Source: a virus. From it: 20,657 nt of DNA. The stretch's first letter is position 1, and every line of letters begins with the position of its first letter. Positions 13,037-18,941 of the stretch are shown piece by piece. The notes below the pieces were generated by a model. The model did no database searches, was not told the origin of the DNA, and saw only the letters and a list, made by a program, of their open reading frames with translations. Location: positions 1 through 20,657 of the IMG/VR virus record IMGVR_UViG_3300017757_004291. One strand, written 5' to 3'. Made by a program: the position numbers and the translations under genes.

Positions 13037-14100
13037 TTTGGCACCGTAGCGTCTATGCCTTCGACATAGTACATCATGCTATTTAAATGAGCATCACTAG
13101 CAATCTCTCCATCTTTTAATTGAAGTTTACCAGTGTTGTCTTTAATAGGTCCAGTGAAAGCAAAGTACTTACCATCTGTAATACCTTCTTTAATTTTCTG
13201 TGCAAATGCTTCAACATCTACAGGCATATTAGTAAATGGCGCCATTTGTACGACATCATCTTTCATATGACCAAAGTAATCTCCAGTTTTCCAATTACCA
13301 TCTATAACTGCTTGTACCTTTTCAATATAATAAGGAGACCAGTTATCGATAGTAGCAGTAAGCTGTGCTTTTGGTGCAAATCTTATTTGATCAGAAGCCT
13401 GACCAAAACCTGTTACACCATTTTTCTGTGCAGTTTGTAGAGGTGCAGGTGAATCAGTATGTTGAGCTACCATGTCACATCCTTCTGCAATCATAACCGC
13501 TGCAGCATCAGCTTCCTTAGGTGGATTGTACCAAGAGTTTACCCATACAATATCGATGTCAACTTTTGGATTCATTTTCTTTGCGCCTAAGTAGAAAGTA
13601 TTAATTTCTCTAATTACTTCAGGAATTGGAAATGCACCTACATAACAAATCTTATTTGTTTTAGTCATCATTCCAGCGATAATTCCTTGAACGTGTCTTG
13701 CTTGATATAATCTTAAACCATAGCTAGCCATGTTTTCAGATTGCTTGTAACCAGTTGCATGTTCAAATTTTACATTTGGAAATTCTTTAGCAACTTTTAA
13801 CATAGGTTCCATATAACCAAAAGATGTAGCGAATATAATATCAGCTCCGTCTTTTGCCATAGCCCTTATTGCTCTTTCGGCATCAGGTCCATACTTTACA
13901 CTTTCCATGTATATAGTTTCTACTTTATCACCAAAATGTTTTTCAACATCAAGTCGACCAATATCATGTCTGTAAGTCCAACCGTGGTCGCCGATAGGTC
14001 CTACGTATATAAATCCAACTTTCACCTTGTCAGCGTACGCTGACAAACAAAAAAACAAAGACAGTGTTGCCACTGCCATTGCGTGCAGTATCGATTTCAT
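13033..14100 (-). CDS. BMP-family ABC transporter periplasmic substrate-binding protein
   Basis: This exported 355-aa protein is of the Bmp/PnrA family, whose characterised members bind purine nucleosides. The N-terminus is a Sec signal peptide: Lys2, a hydrophobic run to about residue 20, then SAYA|DK as a signal-peptidase I site. There is no lipobox, so it is soluble in the periplasm. The mature part begins VKVGFIYVGPIGDHGWTYRHD, typical of BMP proteins. MVAQHTDSPAPLQTAQKNG and GFGQASDQIRFAPKAQLTATIDNW are family landmarks. No permease or ATPase is nearby, so it must use the host transporter. SD AAGGAG is 6 nt upstream of the ATG, and the stop overlaps the oxygenase (ATGA). A transporter-binding protein on a phage is unusual. 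Confidence 0.9.
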   Translation of the reverse strand: MKSILHAMAVATLSLFFCLSAYADKVKVGFIYVGPIGDHGWTYRHDIGRLDVEKHFGDKVETIYMESVKYGPDAERAIRAMAKDGADIIFATSFGYMEPMLKVAKEFPNVKFEHATGYKQSENMASYGLRLYQARHVQGIIAGMMTKTNKICYVGAFPIPEVIREINTFYLGAKKMNPKVDIDIVWVNSWYNPPKEADAAAVMIAEGCDMVAQHTDSPAPLQTAQKNGVTGFGQASDQIRFAPKAQLTATIDNWSPYYIEKVQAVIDGNWKTGDYFGHMKDDVVQMAPFTNMPVDVEAFAQKIKEGITDGKYFAFTGPIKDNTGKLQLKDGEIASDAHLNSMMYYVEGIDATVPK

Positions 14101-14109
14101 TTTTTCTCC

Positions 14110-14715
14110 TTATCTTACTCTTGAAACAGAGCCATTTGGTTTTGCCAAGAATGCTTCAAATGAAACATCCGGGTAGTCTTTTTGTAATGATAAAAAAACT
14201 TTAAGATTAGACTTAGCATCATCAAAAAGTCTTATTCTTTTATATATATTTTGATTTAAGTATTTTTTAAATATTACTCTTTTATTTTCTGCTGCTGGTC
14301 CACTACCTAAGTTACCAGCACGTTCAACATAGATTTTATCTATGTCGATCCCTTGTTTTCTAAATGTATCTAGAAATGTTTTCTTGTTATCAAAGTTAGG
14401 CCTTGCAGTTACGATAATAACTTTTGATCCTGCTCTTGTAGCATTCTTCAATATTGCCTTAACTTTGTTAATCATTCGTGCGATTGGCGTTGACGTCCGC
14501 TTAAATACTTCGGCGTTTTTGAATTCGCCGAAGTCATATTCTTCTCCAGCTTTTTTCTTATAAGTATTAAATTCTTGGTTATCAAGTTTCTTAATAACTT
14601 TACCATTTTTAACCACCTTTACTTTTGCTTTGGTTATAAACATAGTCTCATCAATATCAAAGATCGTTAAACCTTTTCCTTGAGCTTCTAATAAAAATGT
14701 TTTAAAATTTTCCAT
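14110..14715 (-). CDS. HAD-superfamily phosphatase with capsid-targeting-like N-terminus
   Basis: This 201-aa protein has HAD motif I FDIDET (about residue 19-24, DxDxT type), motif II around IIVTARP (about 99-105), a Lys-rich segment, and motif IV RLFDDAKSNL (about 162-171). It resembles the phosphatase part of phage polynucleotide kinases, so it may remove phosphates from nucleic acid ends or from small molecules. The first residues MENFKTFLLEA resemble the T4 capsid-targeting sequence of internal head proteins (MKTYQEFIAEA): both are 10 residues, ending in a gp21-type cleavage site (LxE, here LLE). No SD precedes the ATG, and the -10 of promoter P4 ends only 9 nt upstream, so the mRNA is probably leaderless. 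First gene of the operon down to 11037. Confidence 0.75.
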   Translation of the reverse strand: MENFKTFLLEAQGKGLTIFDIDETMFITKAKVKVVKNGKVIKKLDNQEFNTYKKKAGEEYDFGEFKNAEVFKRTSTPIARMINKVKAILKNATRAGSKVIIVTARPNFDNKKTFLDTFRKQGIDIDKIYVERAGNLGSGPAAENKRVIFKKYLNQNIYKRIRLFDDAKSNLKVFLSLQKDYPDVSFEAFLAKPNGSVSRVR

Positions 14716-14724
14716 TGTAGTTAT

Positions 14725-14753
14725 ATTATACCATAGTTTTTAGTAAAAGTAAA
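14725..14753 (-). promoter_or_regulatory. Early sigma70-like promoter P4, near-leaderless
   Basis: Minus strand TTTACT (14753-14748), 17-nt spacer, TATAAT (14730-14725), TGG before the -10. Only 9 nt separate the -10 from the ATG of the HAD gene, so the predicted start of transcription is 2-3 nt before the start codon. The -35 nearly touches the stop of the preceding gene. Confidence 0.8.
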
Positions 14754-14756
14754 GGA

Positions 14757-14999
14757 TTATTTTAAATAAATTTTCTGAATATGATCTTCAAATGCTTCTA
14801 CTTTCTCCAGCCTGTTTGGCCAAAGAATATATTCTTTTTCTGGATTTTTCTTTAAGTTAGTTAATAGCGGTGTGATTGCATTATAAAGCTTATCAAGTTT
14901 TTCTTGAGCGCCTTCTGCTGATACTTTAGTTTTTTGTACTGCTTCTAACTCATCTTCAGTTACAGCAGTAAAACCAAAATCGAAATCTAAATCTGACAT
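14757..14999 (-). CDS. Hypothetical small acidic-start protein
   Basis: This 80-aa protein begins MSDLDFDFGFTAVTEDELEAV and then appears as two helices (KVSAEGAQEKLDKLYNAITPLLTNLKK and PNRLEKVEAFEDHIQKIYLK) joined by PEKEYILWPNR. I believe similar proteins exist in marine T4-like phages but cannot name a function. The acidic-aromatic N-terminus could be a docking peptide for another phage protein. The start overlaps the lysozyme stop (TAATG), so it is co-expressed with lysozyme, probably late. There is no recognisable terminator before the next promoter. Confidence 0.65.
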   Translation of the reverse strand: MSDLDFDFGFTAVTEDELEAVQKTKVSAEGAQEKLDKLYNAITPLLTNLKKNPEKEYILWPNRLEKVEAFEDHIQKIYLK

Positions 15000-15442
15000 T
15001 ATGCTAATGCTCTCATTCTTTTAACAAGTCTACCTGCTCTATTTGGTACTTGTCTATACCATGCAGAGTCTATCATTTCATCTGCGGCTTTATTCCAATC
15101 TTTTGAATCTACTCCAGCCTTCATACCCTTAAACTTGGATAGACGCGGTCTTCCCATATTAAACATCATGTTAGCAATGATTAGTTTGCATTCTTCTGGC
15201 AAGACATTAAAGTCATTGTACAATCGCTCGCAATCTGAGAGCACGATTTGTACGTCTTTGTCAAAGGCTTCGATAACTCTATCTTCTGATACAGGAGTTC
15301 CAATTTCTTGTCCATGTTCTGGATCAGAATCAATAACCAAATGACCAATGCCAAAGGTAGGGTAACCAAGGTGATCTTTATATATTTCATATTTAACTCC
15401 TTCATCCACTTCAAGTTCTTTTCTTAACTGTTCTATATTCAT
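14999..15442 (-). CDS. e: T4-type lysozyme (GH24 muramidase)
   Basis: This peptidoglycan-cleaving endolysin has 147 aa (T4 lysozyme is 164). The catalytic residues fall exactly as in T4: Glu14 in VDEGVKYEIYKDH, Asp23, and Thr29 in YPTFGIGH, with the 9- and 6-residue spacing of T4 E11-D20-T26. NMMFNMGRPRLSKF and WYRQVPNRAGRLVKRM match the C-terminal lobe. There is no signal peptide, so a holin elsewhere is expected. SD AAGGAGG is about 7 nt upstream. A TATAAATA late-promoter element and a strong terminator lie just before it, so expression should be late. The shorter length comes from a smaller middle region. Confidence 0.95.
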   Translation of the reverse strand: MNIEQLRKELEVDEGVKYEIYKDHLGYPTFGIGHLVIDSDPEHGQEIGTPVSEDRVIEAFDKDVQIVLSDCERLYNDFNVLPEECKLIIANMMFNMGRPRLSKFKGMKAGVDSKDWNKAADEMIDSAWYRQVPNRAGRLVKRMRALA

Positions 15443-15464
15443 ATTATACCTCCTTATAATTAAC

Positions 15465-15472
15465 TATTTATA
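15465..15472 (-). promoter_or_regulatory. T4-type late promoter (TATAAATA)
   Basis: An exact TATAAATA on the minus strand, 22 nt before the lysozyme ATG, leaving a leader of roughly 16 nt that holds the SD AAGGAGG. T4 late promoters consist of just this octamer, read by gp55-RNA polymerase with clamp gp45. It begins two to three bases after the T-run of the preceding terminator. Confidence 0.75.
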
Positions 15473-15474
15473 AT

Positions 15475-15498
15475 AAAAAAGGCGGGAAGAACCCGCCT
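15475..15498 (-). terminator. Strong rho-independent terminator
   Basis: AGGCGGG-TTCTT-CCCGCCT followed by T residues in the minus-strand transcript: a 7-bp GC-rich stem with a 5-nt loop. It ends the Hsp20 transcript ahead of the lysozyme late promoter. Confidence 0.95.
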
Positions 15499-15512
15499 AA
15501 TTTTTGATTTGA

Positions 15513-15554
15513 TTATGATAAAAAATCGTTTTCTTCTTCAGTGTATGGCCACAT
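15513..15554 (-). CDS. Tiny ORF (13 aa, MWPYTEEENDFLS)
   Basis: A 13-codon ORF lies between the 76-aa gene and the terminator. An in-frame ATG at 15569 would make it 18 aa (MVSTN added) and overlap the upstream stop. No clear SD is present, so translation would rely on coupling. It fills the otherwise empty 40 nt, and the peptide ends just before the hairpin. It reminds me of very short WPYTxEE proteins in marine phages and bacteria, but I cannot prove this. Confidence 0.4.
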   Translation of the reverse strand: MWPYTEEENDFLS

Positions 15555-15555
15555 A

Positions 15556-15786
15556 TTAGTACTTACCATAATATTCATTAATAGTGCGATCATTCAACTG
15601 ACGGAGTATTTGATCATGCTCCTTCTGATGATTAAAGCCAAGACTTATAAGATCCTGAGCAACACGTCTATTGGCTGCCATTTGTCTATTGTATTGAATA
15701 TTTGATAGAGTGCGTTTGCCCCAGGCTGCAATTGCGTCGCATACCCGGCATGTGGCTGTACTTACAGCCTGAGTTAGAGTTGTCAT
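15556..15786 (-). CDS. Hypothetical small basic protein
   Basis: This 76-aa protein begins MTTLTQAVSTATCRVCDAIAAWGKRTLSNIQ, has a CxxC pair near the N-terminus (Cys13, Cys16) and a basic helical middle (QYNRQMAANRRVAQDLISLGFN). The middle loosely recalls DUF1127-type short helical proteins, but I would not assign it. The ATG has GAGG about 8 nt upstream, 16 nt after the Hsp20 stop, so it is expressed with Hsp20. Function unknown. Confidence 0.65.
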   Translation of the reverse strand: MTTLTQAVSTATCRVCDAIAAWGKRTLSNIQYNRQMAANRRVAQDLISLGFNHQKEHDQILRQLNDRTINEYYGKY

Positions 15787-15802
15787 TTATTTTTCCTCGT
15801 TA

Positions 15803-16213
15803 TTAATTAATTTTAATTTTACGAGGTCGCTTCTCTTCTGGTAGAACTACTTTAAGATTAACAGTAAGGATTCCATCCTGAATGTCGGCACCGTCTACTT
15901 CTGTATATTCAGACAGTCTAAATGACCTATTAAACTTTCGAGCACTGATACCTTTATGGACGTAAGCGTCTTGTTCTCTACGCTTTGGTCTATCACCAAT
16001 AATCGTTAACACATGATCTTTTATTTCAATATCGATATGATCTTTCTTGAAACCGGCTACTGCCATCTCAATCTCATATGTCATACTATCATGCTTAACT
16101 ACATTGTATGGTGGATAAGTATCTTTCGCGTGGCTATGAATATTTTCTAGCTGGTCGAAAATGTGATCGAAACCCAAAAAAGCGTTTCTTGGATAAATAA
16201 AGTTCTTAGTCAT
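15803..16213 (-). CDS. hsp20: Small heat-shock protein (Hsp20/IbpA family)
   Basis: This 136-aa ATP-independent holdase chaperone has an N-terminal arm (FIYPRNAFLGFDHIFDQLENI) and then the alpha-crystallin domain from YPPYNVVKHDSMTYEIEMAVAGFKKDHIDIEI to about residue 125. It includes LTIIGDRP, ISARKFNRSFRL (the conserved R-x-F-x-R-x-F-x-L region) and the signature DGILTVNL. The C-terminal EEKRPRKIKI carries the I-x-I type motif used for oligomerisation. Hsp20 genes are common in marine T4-like phages and probably protect phage or host proteins. SD AGGAGG is strong, and the leader has a short hairpin (16245-16266). Confidence 0.95.
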   Translation of the reverse strand: MTKNFIYPRNAFLGFDHIFDQLENIHSHAKDTYPPYNVVKHDSMTYEIEMAVAGFKKDHIDIEIKDHVLTIIGDRPKRREQDAYVHKGISARKFNRSFRLSEYTEVDGADIQDGILTVNLKVVLPEEKRPRKIKIN

Positions 16214-16244
16214 AATTGCCTCCTATTGACTAGCAAGGTTAAAC

Positions 16245-16266
16245 GAGTCCCGGTTATCGGCGACTC
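16245..16266 (-). promoter_or_regulatory. Leader hairpin of the Hsp20 gene
   Basis: GAGTC/GACTC plus CCG/CGG around the loop ATAAC with bulged G residues on the minus strand, in the 78-nt gap before Hsp20. An AT-rich tract (TATATTATATATATTATAG) just upstream could hold a -10 element. The SD lies outside the hairpin. Confidence 0.4.
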
Positions 16267-16291
16267 TATAATATATATAATATATTTTTTT

Positions 16292-16489
16292 TTAATTTAA
16301 ACCAGTAGGTCCAAATTTTTTTTTATAAGCTATTTCAAATGCTTCTTCTCTTACCCAAGCTTCTTGATTGTACCATAATCTTTTAAAGTAATTATCGTAA
16401 CATGCTAGAGCAGTATCGTCAGTAATGTCAAGATGACCTTTTACTAAAAAGAATATTCTATAAGCTTCTTTAATTTTACTTTGTTGCAT
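16292..16489 (-). CDS. Hypothetical small protein after RegA
   Basis: This 65-aa, mostly helical protein (KIKEAYRIFFLVKGHLDITDDTALACYDNYFKRLWYNQEAWVREEAFEIAYKKKFG) is of unknown family. A TTG six bases upstream exists, but the ATG at 16489 is simpler. The start overlaps the end of regA by 14 nt, so it is likely coupled to it. Confidence 0.65.
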   Translation of the reverse strand: MQQSKIKEAYRIFFLVKGHLDITDDTALACYDNYFKRLWYNQEAWVREEAFEIAYKKKFGPTGLN

Positions 16490-16892
16490 TACCAATATTG
16501 TATTTCGGACATAATTCCCATTGATCTTTATCTTTAAAAGAGATTATCTTAATTTGTCTTAGTGGTGCTATAGGTTGTAGCTGTTCTTTATTTTCTACAG
16601 TTAATAGACCCCAATCACTCATCAACGTAGCTATAGTATTTCTACGGCCAACATCGTTTTCTTCTAAGTTTGATTTTTTTCCATCTAATAAAAAGAGTTC
16701 TTTAAAATGCACAATGAAGTACCTACCCTGTTTATGTAAGATGTGACAAGACTGATAAAGTTTATTGTCTTTACGAGATGCGACTCCTATCCTAGTAAGA
16801 GTCTCTCTAATTTTAAGGAAATCGTCCGGCTCATTCAATGTCACCTCGAGCATGCTTGCTGGGTTCCATTCTACTATTTTATTTTCTTCCAC
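16476..16892 (-). CDS. regA: RegA translational repressor
   Basis: This mRNA-binding repressor of early T4-type genes is 138 aa long. From residue 14 it parallels T4 RegA: MLEVTLNEPDDFLKIRETLTRIG, LYQSCHILHKQGRYFIVHFKELF, the RRNTIA region, DWGLL and the C-terminal ISFKDKDQWELCPKYNIGN. The start is GTG at 16892, with AAGGTGG 6 nt upstream, giving 13 residues before the T4-equivalent Met. An ATG at residue 14 is the alternative. It overlaps gp62 by 14 nt. In T4, RegA represses clamp-loader and its own translation by occluding start sites, so feedback on this operon is expected. Confidence 0.95.
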   Translation of the reverse strand: MEENKIVEWNPASMLEVTLNEPDDFLKIRETLTRIGVASRKDNKLYQSCHILHKQGRYFIVHFKELFLLDGKKSNLEENDVGRRNTIATLMSDWGLLTVENKEQLQPIAPLRQIKIISFKDKDQWELCPKYNIGNATK

Positions 16893-17256
16893 CTTTAGCC
16901 ACCTTATTTTTCAATTCTTTTATATTATCAGTGGATAGGAGTGTTAAAACTTGACGGGCTTTTTCGTTGCTATAGCCATAATACTGTTTAACTACTTCCA
17001 AATCACTAATTTGTTCTGGTTTAAACCATTTAGAAAACCTTTTACGTTTTCTAATTATATTTATAAAAAAATCAAATTGAAGACGGTTATCAATATGATG
17101 GTTGCGGTTCATTTCATTTGCAGCTAAAACTGTATCTGGAAAGTAAGATAATTGTCTATTTACCATGTAAGATGAATATGCTTTTTCTGTGATATCATCT
17201 ATCATAATATTTTTCTTAGTGTAATTTATTGCATTGCAATACTCAAAGGGATTCAT
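16879..17256 (-). CDS. 62: Clamp loader small subunit (T4 gp62-like)
   Basis: This is the small subunit of the clamp loader, which with gp44 opens the gp45 ring. It is 125 aa, shorter than T4 gp62 (187). The stretch YMVNRQLSYFPDTVLAANEMN (about residue 30-50) aligns with the T4 segment around ALSQFPECMPAVYAMN. FFINIIRKRKRFSKW (about 63-77) aligns with PRGKRYGKW, and the following helices match the marine-phage form. Position between gp44 and regA is the classical T4 order. SD is weak; it overlaps its neighbours on both sides by 14 nt. Confidence 0.85.
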   Translation of the reverse strand: MNPFEYCNAINYTKKNIMIDDITEKAYSSYMVNRQLSYFPDTVLAANEMNRNHHIDNRLQFDFFINIIRKRKRFSKWFKPEQISDLEVVKQYYGYSNEKARQVLTLLSTDNIKELKNKVAKGGRK

Positions 17257-17476
17257 TTTTTTGTACCATTGATTGTAATTCTGTGACTATAGGAACTATT
17301 GTAGCATCCCACCATTTTATAAATTCATTGTAGTTATTATCGAAATATGATTCTTTTATAAAGTTTTCAACTTGTAAACATTCAAATGCCATAGATGGTT
17401 GTATTATACTATGTGCTGATAATAACTCACACATTGCAAGTTGATTTACAAATTGATTTAACATTTCTGTTTCCAT
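17243..17476 (-). CDS. Hypothetical small protein between the flavoprotein and gp62
   Basis: This unrecognised 77-aa helical protein begins METEMLNQFVNQLAMCELLSAHS and contains FIKWWDATIVPIVTELQSM. I chose the ATG at 17476, which has AAAGGA upstream and forms a TAATG junction with the oxidoreductase gene. The longer frame from 17524 overlaps that gene by 49 nt and is not needed. Confidence 0.65.
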   Translation of the reverse strand: METEMLNQFVNQLAMCELLSAHSIIQPSMAFECLQVENFIKESYFDNNYNEFIKWWDATIVPIVTELQSMVQKNESL

Positions 17477-18663
17477 TATATATCCTTTGTTAACTTTTCT
17501 GCTAGTGCCATTCCCATTGTCCAACCAAGATGACCGGCACCGCTATTAACCCATAAGCCTTTTACTTTACCAACAACAGGTAACATATTCGGTGTCATTG
17601 GTCTTAAGCATGACCATTTCTCATAATTATCTTTATCAACAAAAGTATTTTCTTTTACCCAGTCGGCTAAAGGTTTAATTCTGTCTTCCCTCATATCATG
17701 ATTCCAACCGGCAAGTTCTGCTGTACCTGCAACTCTAAATACATTATTACCAAAAGGCGAAGCTACTATTTTTCTATCGTCATCAAGCACAGATATAGTA
17801 GGAGCTTCATAAGCATTTTGATATGTTATAGAATAACCTTTGATTGGATATATATTTAAATTTGGTAAAAATGTTTTTGTATATGCACCTGCACATACTA
17901 TAACTTCATCATAATCTTTTTTAAGGGTATCGATACTTATTGCCATATCTCTTCGATTCGACCAATAGACTTCATCTTCATTACGAACAATTTTATTAAT
18001 ACGAAAACTATAATTATATTTTTTATCAGAAAGCATATGAGTTTGTAGTGCAGTACAAAAGGCATGTATATCACCAACTGAATCACCTTTAGTTATAGTA
18101 GCACCTACCACATCATTTGATTTAATATTATACTTTATAAGATTTGTTTTTGTTTTAACTCTACCCCAACCAGTGTCTTTAAATCTATCTAGAGTTCTTT
18201 GTGCTTTATCCCAAGACTTTTGATTTTTATATATGTGTAATATACCACAGTCATTATGATGAAAGTCAATGTCTATTTCTTTCATTAATTTTTTAAGTAA
18301 CTTACGAGATCTTAAACTATATTCAATAGTTCTACGTGTGTTATAATCGTACTTATTAGTTATGGTTGCACCAATAAAACCAGCAATCCATTTAATTTTA
18401 GACCAAGACCAATGATCTGGTCTAAAAGCAAGAGGTGCATCAGGTTGTGTTAACCATTTAACACCTTTGATTATATTATCGTAACTATTCCACACTTCTG
18501 CATTACATACAGAAAGTTGACCACCGTTTGCGTAACTACATTGTTCAGCCACACCGTTTGGATCAAATAATACTACTTTATATTTTTTAGCTAGGAAGTA
18601 TGCAGTGGTTATGCCAGCGACACCTCCACCGATAATGGCTATGCTCTTTTTAGAGTTCCCCAA
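17476..18663 (-). CDS. FAD-dependent D-amino-acid dehydrogenase-like oxidoreductase (DadA family)
   Basis: This 395-aa flavoenzyme of the DAO/DadA group oxidises an amine such as a D-amino acid. The N-terminal Rossmann motif IAIIGGGVAGITTAYFLAKK (residue 8-27) binds FAD. EQCSYANGGQLS (about 40-51) is the DadA-like flavin loop. VIVCAGAYT, RPMTPNMLPVVG and SGAGHLGWTMGMALAEKL at the C-terminus complete the FAD site. The start is TTG at 18663, with GGAG 7 nt upstream inside the glutaredoxin gene (25-nt overlap). No export signal is seen. It interrupts the T4 order gp44-gp62, so it appears to be an acquired metabolic gene carried in the core replication operon. Substrate unknown. Confidence 0.85.
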   Translation of the reverse strand: MGNSKKSIAIIGGGVAGITTAYFLAKKYKVVLFDPNGVAEQCSYANGGQLSVCNAEVWNSYDNIIKGVKWLTQPDAPLAFRPDHWSWSKIKWIAGFIGATITNKYDYNTRRTIEYSLRSRKLLKKLMKEIDIDFHHNDCGILHIYKNQKSWDKAQRTLDRFKDTGWGRVKTKTNLIKYNIKSNDVVGATITKGDSVGDIHAFCTALQTHMLSDKKYNYSFRINKIVRNEDEVYWSNRRDMAISIDTLKKDYDEVIVCAGAYTKTFLPNLNIYPIKGYSITYQNAYEAPTISVLDDDRKIVASPFGNNVFRVAGTAELAGWNHDMREDRIKPLADWVKENTFVDKDNYEKWSCLRPMTPNMLPVVGKVKGLWVNSGAGHLGWTMGMALAEKLTKDI

Positions 18664-18941
18664 TCTTCTACTCCACCCATGTAATTTTCATAATCAAGTT
18701 CGTCTATAATGTGTTGCTTGGTAAGCTCAGTAGTTGGAAGTTTATTTAAGTGTGTATTATTCCAATACAATTGAGGAACTGTTCTATGACCATTTGCTTT
18801 CATGAAATCTTTTGCAAACAAATCGTAACTGACATTAATTTCTCTATACCTAAAGTCCCATTCAGCGAGTTTCTTTTTTAAAAGATGACAATAACCACAA
18901 TCATCTTGAGTGTATAGTGTTAAATTAATTGAACTGAACAT
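18639..18941 (-). CDS. Glutaredoxin
   Basis: This 100-aa thiol-disulfide oxidoreductase has an N-terminal strand LTLYT followed by DDCGYCHLLKKKL (active-site Cys15-Gly-Tyr-Cys18) and the cis-proline motif TVPQ (54-57). A C-terminal extension, YENYMGGVEDWGTLKRA, runs into the next gene. It probably supplies electrons to a ribonucleotide reductase, as T4 NrdC does. It overlaps gp44 by 17 nt and the flavoprotein gene by 25 nt, so its translation is tied to both. Confidence 0.93.
   Translation of the reverse strand: MFSSINLTLYTQDDCGYCHLLKKKLAEWDFRYREINVSYDLFAKDFMKANGHRTVPQLYWNNTHLNKLPTTELTKQHIIDELDYENYMGGVEDWGTLKRA

Noticed and set aside
14757-14999. N-terminal LDFDFGF of the 80-aa protein as a clamp-binding peptide
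   Set aside because: It is at the N-terminus and lacks the QxxLxxFF spacing; similarity is only acidic-aromatic composition.
13120-15414. Other shadow frames, e.g. 13120-13440 plus, 14342-14563 plus, 15135-15344 plus, 15181-15414 minus
   Set aside because: They overlap the BMP protein, HAD phosphatase and lysozyme entirely, with no independent start signals.
16214-16291. RNA thermometer in the Hsp20 leader
   Set aside because: The hairpin at 16245-16266 does not pair with the SD, which stays free, so a ROSE-type thermometer is not supported.
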